Below are positions 1 through 12,500 of a stretch of DNA of 19,247 nucleotides, one piece after another. The notes beneath the pieces were generated by a model. It was given only the letters and a program-made list of their open reading frames with translations, did no database searches and was not told the DNA's origin. Position 1 is the stretch's first letter. Each line of letters starts with the position of its first letter. A program made the translations under genes and the position numbers. This DNA comes from CAYFZO01 sp964347615 (GTDB lineage: Bacteria; Pseudomonadota; Gammaproteobacteria; Poriferisulfidales; Oxydemutatoraceae), in the NCBI GenBank assembly GCA_964347615.1, contig CAYFZO010000030.1:1-19247 (forward strand), given 5' to 3'.

Positions 1-518
1 GTTAGCCCGGAAAAAACCCGTTCCGGCAATTCCTCGAGCTGATTGCCGCCCAGCAGCAGGCCTTGCAAGCTATTGTTGCCTGCAAAAATACCGTTCGGCA
101 GTCGCGTTATCCCGTTGTTTCCCAAGTCTATCGTTTGCAAATTGCTCAACCTGTCGAAAATATTCGCCGGCAACGTGGTCAAATCGTTGTTGTTCAGCTG
201 TAACTCCGTAAGGCGGCCGAGAGCGTCGAATACGCCCCTCGGCAGCGTGGTCAAACCGTTGCCGTCCAGCCGCAACCGCCGAAGGGTGGTACCGAGAGCG
301 TCGAATACGTCCCTCGGCAGCATGGTCAAGCGGTTGTTGAACAGATACAAATCTTCCAGGCGGTCGAGGTAGAAGAAGTCCCCTCTTTTCAGGGTCGTAA
401 GACCTGGGTTGTCGACTATCGATAGCCGTATAACGACTCCGGTGTTGTCTACCTCGGAACAATGAGATTGGCCGCCGGATTGGCTTATCGCATCAGCGAC
501 CTGCGGCGTCCTGTCGCA
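1..518 (-). repeat. Unit U12, type C, cut by the window edge (cap and LRRs only)
   Basis: Fragment residues 6244-6415. The cap CDRTPQVADAISQSGGQSHC is followed by LSIVDNPGLTTLKRGDFFYL and at least six LRRs (about 400-1): FNNRLTMLPRDVFDAL, LDGNGLTTLPRGVFDAL, LNNNDLTTLPANIFDRL, LGNNGITRLPNGIFAG and LGGNQLEELPERVFSGL. The last two or three repeats (IDLGNNGITRLPNGIF onward) are not close copies of those in U9-U11, so the LRR block here is longer and partly of different origin. The block continues beyond position 1. Whether another beta, Ig-like and Calx-beta set follows cannot be seen. Confidence 0.85.
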
Positions 519-3500
519 GACGCCTTCCCTGATGGAGATTTCAACCCTGGTCGGTGAACCCAGTGCATAGCCGCCGGAATCAACCAAGTTCAGGCTGAAT
601 GTATCGCGCGGCTGCTCGATAAGCCTATCGTCCACGATGAAAATCCGGATGGTTCCGCTGGTCTCGCCTGTGGGCACGACGACCTCGCCGCTGCCGGCCC
701 CGCTGCCGACCACGTAGTCTTCAGCGTCGGCCGTGCCGGGCTCAAGGGTGTAACGGACGGAAACCGGCCTCGCCACGGCGGCGCTGAAGTTGAAAACCGC
801 GTTTACCGTTGTTCCCTCATCGGCTTGAATTTCGCTCCGTTCAAACGATACCGAAAGCAAGTCCCCATAGACCTTGTGTCCCGGGAAAGCGGCAAGAAAA
901 CCATCCACTCCCACGTTCGCGGAACTTTTGAGTACAGGTTCGGTGACGTCCACGTCGTTCAACTGCAAGCCGTCTTGCACGACGCTGACGCCGTCTTCAT
1001 CAAAATCCTCTGCTGCGACCGTGTAGACGAAACTCAGTACGCCGGCGGCGGCGTTGCTTTCCACCACGTAAGTCGCGGTGCGTCGGTTGGCTCCGATCTG
1101 CAACGCCAGCGTCGGCGAGGAATCTCCCTCCATGATCGGTGGGATGACCAGCCCTCGGTCGAAAACCACGTCAACCTTGATTGTCTCTCCCCCGACGTAA
1201 CCCTCCAGGTCTCGCGGGGTCGAGGTGAACCGGATCGTTGTCACCTGAGGCGCCATTCCGTCGTAGACAAAATAGATTGTCGGCACGCCCGCAATTTCGA
1301 AACCGGTGAAGCATTGCCCTTCGTGCCTCCAATTATTCGAGCAGTTGCCAGGCGCCGGCGGCGGCTCGGAAAAGTCAATCCTGACTCGATCTTCACCCAT
1401 GTTTCGGGTCGTGGTGAACGCCATGCTCTGCGTGCTGCCCACGGGAATCGTCACCGAATCGGCGGATAGTTGAACACCGGACGCCGTCAGCATGAGCGTC
1501 AGCGGATACGGCGCACCTTCGCGCAGCGTGAGTTTGACCGTCGCGGGGGTGTTTGCTGAAAGCAAGTCCGTCAGCCTTTCCGGATCGACGTTGGGCGCTT
1601 CGTCGGCCGCTTCCAAACCCAGCTCCAATCTGAAGGGGGCGCCGGGATTGTCGTGCAGATGAAGTACTCTCAGGCTCGAAAGTCCCGTGAACGCATCCTC
1701 CGGCAGCGCGGTCAAATCGTTGTTGTCCAGCCGTAACCGCCGAAGGTTACCGAGAGCGTCGAACACGCCCCTCGGCAGCATGGTCAAGCGGTTGTTGAAC
1801 AGAGCCAAATCCATCAACCTGTTAAGTTCGAAGAAGTCCCGTCTTTTCAGGGTCGTAAGACCTGGGTTGTCGACTATCGATAGCTGCGTAATGGCTCCGG
1901 TATTATCTACCTCGGAACAATGAGATCGGCCGCGAGCGTCTCTTATCGCCTCACCGACCTGCGGCGTCCTGTCGCAGACGCCTTCTTCGATGGAGACTTC
2001 AACCCTGGTCGGTGAACCCAGTACATAGCCGTCGGAACCAACCAAGTTCAGGCTGAATCTATCGCGCGTATGCTCAATAACGTCATCGTCCACGATGAAG
2101 ATCCGGATGGTTCCGCCGGTCGCGCCTGCGGACACGACGACCTCGCCGCTGCCGGCCCCGCTGCCGACCTCGTAGTCGTCGGCGTCGGCCGTGCCGGGCT
2201 CGAGGATGTAACGGACGGTGGTCGGCATCGCCACGGCAGTGCTGAAGTTGAAGACCGCGTTCATCGTTGCCCCCTCAGGCACTTGAATTTCGCTCTCTTC
2301 AAACGATATGGAAGGGAAAGCCCGGGCCTTTTGTTCCGGAAAATCGGCAAGAAGACCATCCTCCAACCCCACGTTCACAGGGTCGTTGAATACAGCGTCG
2401 GTGACAATCGCGCCGTTCAGCTGCAAGCCGTTTGGCGCGACGCTGACGCCGTTGTCATCAAGGTCGCCTATTCTGACCGCGTAGACGAAGCTCAGTATGC
2501 CGGCGGCGACGTTGCTTCCCACCACGTAGGTCGCGGTGCGTTGGTTGTTTCCGATCTGCAACGTCAGCGTCGGTGAGGAGGAAGATCCCTCCGTGATCGG
2601 TGAGATTGCCAACCCTCGGTCGAAAACCACGTCAACCTTGATTACCTCCCCCTCAATGTAGCCGCCCGGGTCTTGCGGGGTCGAGGTGAACCGGATCGTT
2701 GTCACCCCAGGTTCCATCTGGTCGTAGACAAAATCGATTATCGGCCCGCCCACGATTTCGAAACCGGTGAAGCATTGCCCTTGATATTTCCAATGATTCG
2801 GGCAGTCGTTCGGCGGCGACGGCGGCTCGGAAAGGGCTATCCTGACTCGATTTCCACCCGGGATTCGGGTCGCGGCGAACGCCACGCTCTGCGTGCTGCC
2901 CGCGGGAATCGTCACCTGACCGGTGGATAACTCAACGCCGGATGCCGTCAGCGCAAGCACCAACGGATACGGCGCGCCTTCGCGCAGCGTGAGTTTGACC
3001 ATCGCGGGTTCGGACGTTGAAAGCAAGCTCGTCAGTCTTTCCTCTTCGTCGACCGGCTCCAAACCCAACGTCAATCTGAAAGGAGTGCCGGGATTGTCAT
3101 GCAGCTGAAGCGATCTCAGGCTCGAAAGCCCCGAGAACGCGCCCTCCGCCAACGTGGTCAAACGGTTGTTGTCCAGCCGCAACCGCCGAAGGGTATCGAG
3201 AGCGGCGAACGTGCCCCCCGGCAGCGTGGTCAAACGGTTGTTGTCCAGCCGCAACCGCCGAAGGATATCGAGAGCGTCGAACACGCCCTCCGGCAACGTA
3301 GTCAAGCGGTTGCGGCGCAGATGCAAATCCGTCAAGCTGTCGAGTTCGAAGAAGTCCCCTCTTTTCAGGGTCGTAAGACCTGGGTTGTCGACTATCGATA
3401 GCTGTGTAATGAGTCTGAGGTTAGTTACGTCGGAACAATGAGACCTATTGCGAACTTCTCTTATCGCCTCACCGACCTGCGGCGTCCTGTCGCAGACGCC

Positions 3501-6500
3501 TTCTCTGATAATGACTCTGATCTCGGTCCGTGAGCCCAGTGCGTAGCCGTCGGAATCAACCAGGTTCAGGCTGAATGTATCGCGCGGCTGCTCGATGAAT
3601 TCATCGTCCACGATGAAGATCCGGATGGTTCCGCTGGTCGCGCCGGCGGGCACGACGACCTCGCCGCTGCCGGCCTCATAGTCGTCAGCGTCGGCCGTGT
3701 CGGGCTCGAGGGCGTAACGGACGGTGGTCGGCGTCGCCACGGCGGCATTGAAATTGAAGACCGCGTTCAGCGTCGCCCCCTCATCGAGCCGAATCTGGCC
3801 ATCGGAATCCTCAAACGAGATGGAAGGGAAAGCCCGGACCTTTTGTTCCGGAAAATCGGCAAGAAGACCATCCTCCAACCCCACGTTCGCAGGGTCGTTG
3901 AATACAGCGTCGGTGACGGTCGCGCCGTTCAGCTGCAAGCCGTCTCGCGCGACGCTGACGCCGTTTTCATCAATGCTGTTTACTCTGACCGTATAGACGA
4001 AGCTCAGTATGCCGCCGCCGGCGTTGCTTCCCACCACGTAAGTCGCGGTGCCTCGGCGGTTTCCGATCTGCAACACCAACGTCGGTGAGGAGGGTGAACC
4101 CAGTGTGATCGGTGGGTCTATTGCCAGCCCTCGGTCGAAAACCACGTCAACCTTGATTATCTCCCCCTCGACGTAGCCGCCCGGATGTTGCGGGGTCGAG
4201 GTGAACCGGATCGTTGTCACCCTAGGCGCCATTCGCTCGTAGACAAAATCGATTATCGGCCCCCCCACAATTTCGAAACCGGTGAAGCACTGCCCTTGAT
4301 GTTTCCAATCATTCTCGCAGTCGTTCGGCGGCGACGGCGGCTCGGAAAGGTCAACCTTGGCTCGTTTTTCACTCATGATTCGGGTCGCGGTGAACGCCAC
4401 GCTCTGCGTGCTGCCCGCGGGAATCGTCACCGAATCGGCGGATAGTTGAACACCGGATGGCGTCAGATCAAACCTCAGTGAATACGGCGCGCCGACGCGC
4501 AGCGTGAGTTTGACCGTCGTGGGGGCGGCGGCTGAAAGCAAGTTCGCCAGCCTTTCCGGATTGACGTTGGGCACTCCGTCGGCCGGTTCCAAACGCAACG
4601 CCAATCTGAAAGGAGCACCGGGATTGTCGTGCAGCTGAAGCGACCTCAGGCTCGAAAGTCCCGAGAACGCGCCCGGCGGCAACGCGGTCAAGCGGTTGCC
4701 GTCCAGCCGCAACCGCTGAAAGGTGGTACCGAAAGCGTCGAACGTGCCCGGCGGCAACGCGGTCAAGCGGTTGCCGTCCAGCCGCAACTGCTGAAGCCTA
4801 ACGAGATGGGCGAACATGCCCTCCGGCAACGTGGTCAAACCGTTGTTGTTCAGATCCAAACGCTGCAGTTGGTAGAGTTCGAAGAAGTCCCCTCTTTTCA
4901 AGGTTGTGAGACTTGGGTCATTGATTATCGACAGCCGTGTAACGAGTCTGAGACCAAATACATCGTAACAATCAAATGCACCGCGACTTCTTCTTATCGC
5001 CTCAGCGACCTGCGGCGTTCTGTCGCAGACGCCTTCTCTGATAATGGCTCTGATCTCGGTCCGTGAACCCAGTAGATAGCCGTCGGAATCCACCAAGTTC
5101 AGGCGGAATTCATGGAGCCTCGGCTCGAGGAGCTCATCGTCCACGATGAAGATCCGGATGGTTCCGCCGGTCGCGCCTTCGGGCACGACGACCTCGCCGC
5201 TGCCGGCCACGTCCACGTAGTCGTCAGCGTCGGCCGTGTCGGGCTCAAGGACGTAACGGACGGTGGTCGGCATCTTCACGGCGTCGCTGAAGTTGAAGAC
5301 CGCGTTTAACGTTTCCCCCTCATCGACCCAAATCTGACCGTCGGGCTCCTCAAACGATATGAAAGGGAAAGCTCGGACCTTTTGTCCCGGAAAATCGGCA
5401 AGAAGACCATCCATTCTTAGGTTCGCAGGGTTGTTGAATACGTCGGTGACGGTCAAGTCGTTCAACTCCAAGCCGTCTTGCGCGACGCTGACGCCGTTGT
5501 CGTCAAAATCCTCTGCTCCGACCACGTAGACGAAGCTCAGTATGCCGGCGAGGGCGTTGCTTTCCACCATGTAAGTTGCGGTGCGTCGGTCGGCTCCGAT
5601 CTGCAACGCCAGCGTCAGTGAGGATGAAGCCCTCTCCGTAATTGGTGGGTCTATCACCAGCCCTCGGTCGAAAACCACGTCAACCCTGATTACGTCCCCC
5701 TCGACGTAGCCGTTCGGGTTTTGCGGGGCCGAGACGAACCGGATCGTTGTCGCCCTAGGTGCCGTTCGGTCGTGGACAATTTCGAAACCGGAGAAGCAAC
5801 GGTCCTGTTCAAATCTCACCTCAGTCGGACAGTCGTCCGGCGGTGACGGCGGCTCGGAAAGGGTTATCCTGATCCGATTTCCATCCATGTTTCGGGTGAT
5901 GGTGAACGTTTCGCTCTGCGTGCCGCCCACGGGAATCGTCACCGAATCGGTGGATAGTTCAACGCCGGACACCGTCAGCGCGAACGTCAACGGATACGGC
6001 GCACCTTCGCGCAGCGTGAGTTTGACCCTCGCGGGGACGTTTTCTGAAAGCAAGTCCGTCACCCTTTTCAGATTGACGTTGGGCGTTTCGTCGGCCGGTT
6101 CCAAACGCAACGTCAATCTGAAAGGAGCGCCGGGATTGTCACTCAGATAAAGCGATCTCAGGCTCGAAAGTCCCGAGAACGCGCCCGGCGGCAAAGCAGT
6201 CAGTCGGTTGAAACTGAGAGCCAACCCTTCCAAGTTGCCGAGACCTGAAAATACGCCCGGCGGCAAGGTGGTCAGTTGATTTCCAAGGAGGTTCAACCGC
6301 CGCAAGTTGGCGAGACCTGAAAATACAGTCGTCGGCAAGGTGGTCAGTTGGTTTTGATGAAGAGCCAAATTCTCCAAGTTGCCGAGATCTGAAAACACGG
6401 TTGCCGATAGGGTGCTCAGTCGATTGTTCCAGAACTCCAAATTCTCCAAGCTGCCGAGACCTGAAAAATCACCGGCATTGAGAACGGCGATGCCCGTGGA

Positions 6501-9500
6501 GCTCAGATCCAAAGCGCCTGATACCCCGGATAAATCGTCATCCGTCACCTCGGCGCAGTCGCTGACGCCGCTGATCAACCCCACAATCCCGTCTCGAACT
6601 TGCGACGTCCTGTCGCACACGCCTTCCTTGATGACCACGATCGCCGTGGCTTGCCCGGGTGAAGCCAGTACGTAGGCTGCGTCTTCAGGGGAGGCGGTCA
6701 GGGACACCCTGAAAAATTCCCGGGTCGCTTCGATTGCCTCGTCGTCGGTGATTCGAACCTCGATGGTCGTGCTCTCCTCGCCCGCCCCGATCGTGACCCT
6801 GCCGCCGCCGACGTCAGTATAGTCGTTCCCGTCGGCGTCGACCGTGGCGACGTCGCCGTCCGTGCCGATCACATAGCCGATTGCCAGGGCCTCGAACGGT
6901 TCCGGGGCCGCCCGGACGGTGATCATCGCAGTCGCACCTTCCCTCACCGACACCATCGAAGATTCGTTTTCGATCATCACAACAATCTCCAGCGGCGGCA
7001 GCACTTGCAAACTCACACTCGCCGGCAAACTCGGCAGCGGCACCAAAGCAACGCCCGAGGACGCGGTCACCTCCACCTCCACCGCCACCATCGAGCCGAC
7101 CGCCGCCGTCACTGCGACCGCCACCGTCTCGCTCGACCTGCCCGCGTCGAACGTGATGGTTTCACGCTGCGTCTCCCCGTCGCCGAAAGCGAAACCCTGG
7201 TCTGAAATCGCCAGCGTCACCGTCGTCTTGCGATCCGCAACCAACGACGGGTTGATTACCACCTTGAATTCCGTGCTGCGGCCCCGCGGAATCTTCACCA
7301 CGTCCGGATCGAAACCCAACGACACCGATTGCAACACTTCGATCGGCAACGCCGCCGTTTCCGCACCGCTTTCCAACTCGACACCGCTGACCGGCATGAC
7401 CACCAGACGCCCGACCGACGCCGCATCGGCCGAAGCCGTGATCGATATCGGCGTCGAACTCTCGCCCGCGACAAAAGACACTCGGATAGATCTCACGCCG
7501 CCTTCCAACCTCAGTCCTGCACCCTCGACCGACACCTCGAACGACGCGATCTGACCGCCGCTCAACGTAAAGCCGCCGAAACCCAGCGTCACCGTCTCGC
7601 TTGTGCCCAGACCCAGTGCCAAAGGAGTGGGTTCGAATCTGATGAACACCTGAGGCAGCGTCGCCTTCAGCGTCACGCGAGACCGGCCGTCGACGTCGAC
7701 TTCCGCCCGGAAATTCTCCAACACCGCCGAGGTAACTTGAGCGGTAATTCCGATGGCCGCGTCCGAATCCGCCGCCACCTCGAGGTCAAGGAACGGTTGG
7801 CCTTGGTCCAGTCTCACCGTGGTCTCCGATGATCTGCCGGCGACGGTGACGAAACTCAATCCCACGTCTTCCGGTTTAATCACCAGAGATACCGTCGTTA
7901 TCTGACCCATGCCCAACTGCGGCTCGGTCGTCACGCGAAGCATCGTGCTGCCGCCTTGTTGAACCTCGACCACCGGCGACGGCGAAAGCACCAGCGTCAC
8001 TTCAGCCGCCACGTCGGTTATCACTCGAAGCGACGTGGTGGCGGCGACGCTGACGTTTTCTCCCGCGCCCGACGCCGAAATCCCGTCGACCAGATTCAGT
8101 CCCGGTATCTCCGCGGTGACAGCGACCGTGGCGTCCGGGTTCATCGCGCTCAAAACCAGCCTATTGCCGCCGATCAACGCCGAACCGGCGCTCTTCAAAC
8201 TCAGGCGCGGGTCAACGCTCAACGTCACCGTCACCCGCTCGTCCCCCTCGAGCACCGGGTCCGTCGTCACCCTGACCTCGGTCGTTTCGCCGGCGACGAA
8301 CCTCACCAAGTCTTGACCCACGAGGTCGGAGAGCGACAGGTTCACGCTGCGAATGACGTCGACCACGAGAGACTCCGTCGTCATTCGCGCTTCCCCGAGC
8401 GACGACGCGTCCTCGTCCAGCGTCGCGAACACCACGCCGAGCGCGCTTGACCCGGGCGGCGCTGCGACGGTCACAGGCACGACGTTGTTTGCCGTGGTCA
8501 ACCTCACCGGCCCCGTCGGGCTCACCACCGCCACGCCGGTCGCGCTCAACGAGATCACCAACGCCTCGCTGCTCTGCAACTCAGGCTCGGTTATCATCAT
8601 CACCGTCGCCGACGCGCCGCCACGCACCAATGTGATCCGTTTCGGCTTGAACATCACGTTGATTTGGCGTTGTTCCACCGTGACCCTCAGCGTGGTTTCA
8701 GCCACCCGCGCGTTGTCCGGTAAAGCCGACGTCGTCGCGCTCATCCTTTCCGCGTCGGGGGTCGCGTAGTCGGCGTCCCGGTTCGCGCTGACCCGTACGC
8801 GCGTGGTCGCGTCGGCGCCGCGACCCAGCGTCACCATCGTCAGGCTCTCTCCCGACTCCGACCTCACCTCGAGACCCGGACTCGGCGTCAGCGTCACCTC
8901 CACCGTCTCGTCCGGCTCGAGCAAATCGTTCCTTTCCAACGTCAACGCCACGACCGCGGACGAGCCGCCCGCCCTCAAAACCACTGCCGCCGGATCGAAC
9001 GACAACCGCAGGTCCCGCTCGACCCGCACCGGCAACGCCGTCTCTCCCAGCCTCACCGCCGCCGGACGCGCCGACGTCACCGTCAATGTCCCTCTGGCGC
9101 CCGGCGTTTGCGCGAAAATCAACACCGTGGCCGACCCGGACGCCGTCAAACTCAGGTTTTGCCGGGACACGTCCAGTCCCGAACCTTCGATCGTCACGAT
9201 GAACTCCAACACTTCACCCGGATACAGCCCGGAGGTTTCGCCCAAGCGCAACGTCACCTCGGCATCGTCCGAGACCGTCAACACCGCCTCGGCCACCACG
9301 TCAAACTCCACCGAAACCGACACCACCCTGAGCGTCACGTTCACCGACAACGACGGTTGCTCGTCCGCCGGCGCAAACCCGCTGCCGCTCAGCACCGCCC
9401 TAATCCCGATCTCCCCGGGCGGCGCGTCGAAGTTCGCCCCGACCCTGACCTCGCGCCGAGGCGTCGCCCCGTCCAAGTGCAGCGTCACAGCGCGCCCGCC

Positions 9501-12500
9501 ACCGTCGAAAGAAAGCCCCGCCTGCGCCGTCAGCGTCACCATCGCCGACTGACCGGGAGACAACTCGGGCATCGTCGCCACCGACACTGCGACGCTGCTG
9601 CCCTGCTCGAGGCTGACCGCGTCCGGCGTGAACGTGACCGAAACCGGATTCACCGCCAACGACGACCGCGGAGGCACCGGATCGAACCCGGAGAAACTCT
9701 CCCACGCCGCCGTGACCAGCCCCGACCGGGTGCCGCTGGCCACCGAAACACTGATCTCGCGTTGTGCCGTCTCGCCGTCCAAGTACAGCGTCAAGACCTC
9801 CCCGGTACCATCCTCGGCACCACCCTCGGCGTCGTTCCCGACACTGGCCAGGGAAATCCCGGACGACGCCGTCAACCTCACCGTCGCCGACTCACCAGCC
9901 CTGAACGCCGGGATCGTCTCCAGCATGAACGCGACGCGCCCGCCCGGGCTGACGTCGACCACGTCCGGACTGAACACCAGCTCCACCTCTCTCCTCTCGG
10001 CCGCCGCGCTCACTTCAACCGAGTAATCGTCAGGCGTCAATGAATCGAAGTAGGAAAGATCCACAGGGTTGTCCGCAAGGTCGGTGATGCTCGCGCCGTT
10101 GAGAGTCAACCCACCGTCGGAAACGACAACGCCTCTCAAGTCTTCGTCGTCGCTCCGCGGTGTATACCGGAACACCAAGGTGGCGCTGGAACTCAAATCC
10201 TCGTCGTAGACCGCAATCCGCTCCTCGCCGCCTATCTCCAGGCTCAACGTCGGGTTGCCGCCGTCCGCACCCGGAATCACGAAAGTCCTTTCGCTGAAGT
10301 GGACGTGGGCGACGGCTTCCTTGCCGACCTCGACCATGATCCCCGACACGTCCGGGGCGACGTCGTCGTCCAAGCTGAACTCGGTGCCCCAGTCGACCGT
10401 GAAACCGCTGAAGCATTGACCGTCGACCTGATCCGAAGAGGAGCAGTTGCGGGGCAGCGACGATAAAGCGACCAACGTCAGCGTCGGAAACCGCCCCGTC
10501 GGAGACACCAGGAACGTCTCGCTGTGCTCCTCGCCCACCGGAATCGTCACGACGCCGTCGGGCAGCCCCGGGATCTCGGCGTCGGATACCACCACCCCTG
10601 CCCGCAGAGGATAGGGCGCCCCCTCGCGCAACCCGGCCCTGAGCGACAACGTGCCATCCGACCGTGCCCGCGCCACGGGCTCGAGATGCACCGTCAATTC
10701 AAACTCGGCACCGGGGTTGTCCCCTAAGTGCAACGTGTCCAGATTCGGGATCCCCCGAAACACGCCTCTCGGCAAACGGGCGAACCGGTTGTCGTCGAGA
10801 CGCAGGCGCTCCAGCGCGCCGAGATCGGCGAACGTGCCCGCCGGCAACGCGGTCAAGTAGTTGTCGGACAGACGTAGGACTTCCAATTTGTCGAGGCCGT
10901 CGAACACGTCCGCCGGCAACGTGGTCAATTGGTTGTCGTTCAAAATCAATTCCTCCAGTTCCCCGAGGCCGGCGAACGTGCCCGCCGGCAACGCGGTCAA
11001 GCGGTTGAGGTGCAGGCGCAGGAGCTCCAGTTTGCCGAGGCCGTCAAACACGCCCGCCGGCAACCTGGTCAGGCGGTTTTGGTCCAGATACAGTCGTCTC
11101 AGTTCGTCGAGACCGGCGAACGCGCCCACCGGCAACGTGGTCAGGAAGTTTTGGTCCAGATACAGGGACACCAGTTCATCGAGGCCGGCGAACGCGCCCA
11201 CCGGCAACGCGGTCAAGCGGTTTCCGGTCAGAAACAGGGTTCTCACTTCGCTGAGGCCGGCGAAATCCCCTCGCTTGAGGCGACTCAGGTCGGCAGCTAT
11301 GGAAAACGTACCGGCGACTCGAACCAGATCTCCCTCGGTCACGTCGGCACAATCGGCGGCACCTAAGACGTCGACAAGCGCCTCGCGAACCTGTCGCGTC
11401 CTATCGCAGATCCCTCTCTCGGTGATCTCGACCGTGACCGCCGACGGCGAAACCAGGATATAGCCGCTCCCGGTCGGCGTGCTCAGCGACACCGTGAAAA
11501 ACTCGCTCGGCGGCTCGATCTCGTCGTCGTCGCGGATCGAAATCCGAATCGTGCCGCGCGTCGCGCCCGCCCCAACCATGACCGTGCTCGAGATCTCGCC
11601 GGCGGCAACGTCGGCATAGTCGTCGCCGTCCGCGGTGTCTCCCGGCGCGCCGACGCGGTAGCCGACGGGCAGCACCGACCTCGCCGGCGGGACGACCGTG
11701 AAAGACAACTCGAGCGTCGTCCGGGCCTCCTCGGTCGAAACCGTCTCGAAGTCAAACGACACAAAGTGCGTCGCAATAACTTGGCGGTCGGCGACCGAGC
11801 TCAGGAAATTGCCGGGCAGCAAAAGGTTCGCGTCGGTGCCGAAAGCGTCGCGCACGGTCGCGCCGTTCAATTCCAACCCGCTCACCGAGGCAATACGGAC
11901 GTCGCCAAGATCCTCCGCCGCGGGCACGTAGCCGAAACGCAAGACGTTGCCGGCAGTCCGCCCCGGCAGATAGTCGGCGCTACGCAGGCGGTCCCCGACC
12001 CGTAACCACAACAACGGCGCACCACCCGAGGTATCCACGATCAACCCCTTGTCGAAAACCACGTCGACGAAAATCGTCTCCACCCCGGCAACGTAGCCGG
12101 CGGCGAGGTAGCGCGGCGACGAAAACCGCACCGTGGTCGCCTGAGGCGCCGGCGACGCCCCTGCCTCGCCTTCATAGACCAACGGCGCACCCGACGCGAT
12201 TTCAAAGCCGGCGTAGCAAGGAGCATAACCGCAACCCGAGTTACCTTGCGGCAGCGACGACGGGGCACCCAGACTCAAACGCAGCGTCCGACCGGCTTCG
12301 CGGGTGACGCTCAAGGTTTCGCTGCTGCGCGTGCCCCCCGCCGGAATCGTCAGCGTCGGGCTCGTCGAGAAAGCGGGGGTCGAACCCGCCGCGGTCAACG
12401 GAAACGACACCTCGAACGGTGCGCCCTGGGCCAGATACAGATCAAACTCGAGCGCGTCGGTGTCGGTGCTCACGACCCGGAACTCCGCGGTCAGAACGAA

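Larger units (their letters stand above)
1977..3494 (-). repeat. Unit U10, type C, complete, 506 aa
   Basis: Fragment residues 5252-5757. The cap CDRTPQVGEAIREVRNRSHC is followed by LSIVDNPGLTTLKRGDFFEL and LRRs (3430-3075), with LRLDNNRLTTLPGGTFAAL next to LRLDNNRLTTLAEGAFSGL. The beta domain (about 3070-2755) has the Cys pair CPNHWKYQGQCFTGFEIVGG. The Ig-like module (about 2725-2335) has GYIEGEVIKVDVVFDRGL, LDDNGVSV and LNGAIVTDAVFNDPVNVG. The Calx-beta module (about 2325-1985) has ADADDYEVGSGAGSGEVVV, with a GSGA duplication relative to U9, and IFIVDDDVIEHTRDRFSLNL. A 48-base block at 2329-2376 is identical to 3841-3888 in U9. Confidence 0.87.
6618..11408 (-). repeat. Unit U7, type B, enlarged by a nine-repeat Ig-like array, 1597 aa
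   Basis: Fragment residues 2614-4210. The cap CDRTRQVREALVDVLGAADC is followed by about nine LRRs (11345-10725), seven of them in perfect 72-base register. The beta domain (about 10720-10400) has GDNPGAEFELTVHLE, LREGAPYPLRAGVV and the Cys pair NCSSSDQVDGQCFSGF. A diverged Ig-like module (about 10395-10025) keeps NPTLSLEIGGEE and TLNGASITDLADNPVDL, but has SDDEDLRG in the acidic segment. Where Calx-beta should follow, nine Ig-like repeats occur instead (about 10000-6990). The expected Calx-beta then comes at about 6990-6625: IENESSMVSVREGAT, DADGNDYTDV and VRITDDEAIEATREFFRVSL. No Cys codon was seen between 10412 and 6618. Confidence 0.82.

Noticed and set aside
3099..3441. Plus-strand frames with recurring QRGQTVVVQPQ or VKRLLSSRNRRR strings, also near 43-372, 1687-1923 and 4629-5066
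   Set aside because: They are the antisense reading of the 72-base LRR repeats. The apparent peptide repeats follow the LRR register and have no independent support.
372..3888. Near-identical 1.5-kb-spaced blocks as mobile-element copies
   Set aside because: There are no terminal inverted repeats, target duplications or transposase. The blocks are in-frame parts of tandem protein units.
9108..10043. A 311-codon plus-strand open frame
   Set aside because: It lies antisense to the Ig-like array. Its product is dominated by Arg, His and Gln, as expected from the complement of a GC-rich Val/Thr/Ser/Asp-coding strand, and it matches no family I know.
10765..11268. Regular direct repeats that could suggest a CRISPR array
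   Set aside because: The whole 72-base period is conserved coding sequence, with no unique spacers, no palindromic repeat and no cas genes.
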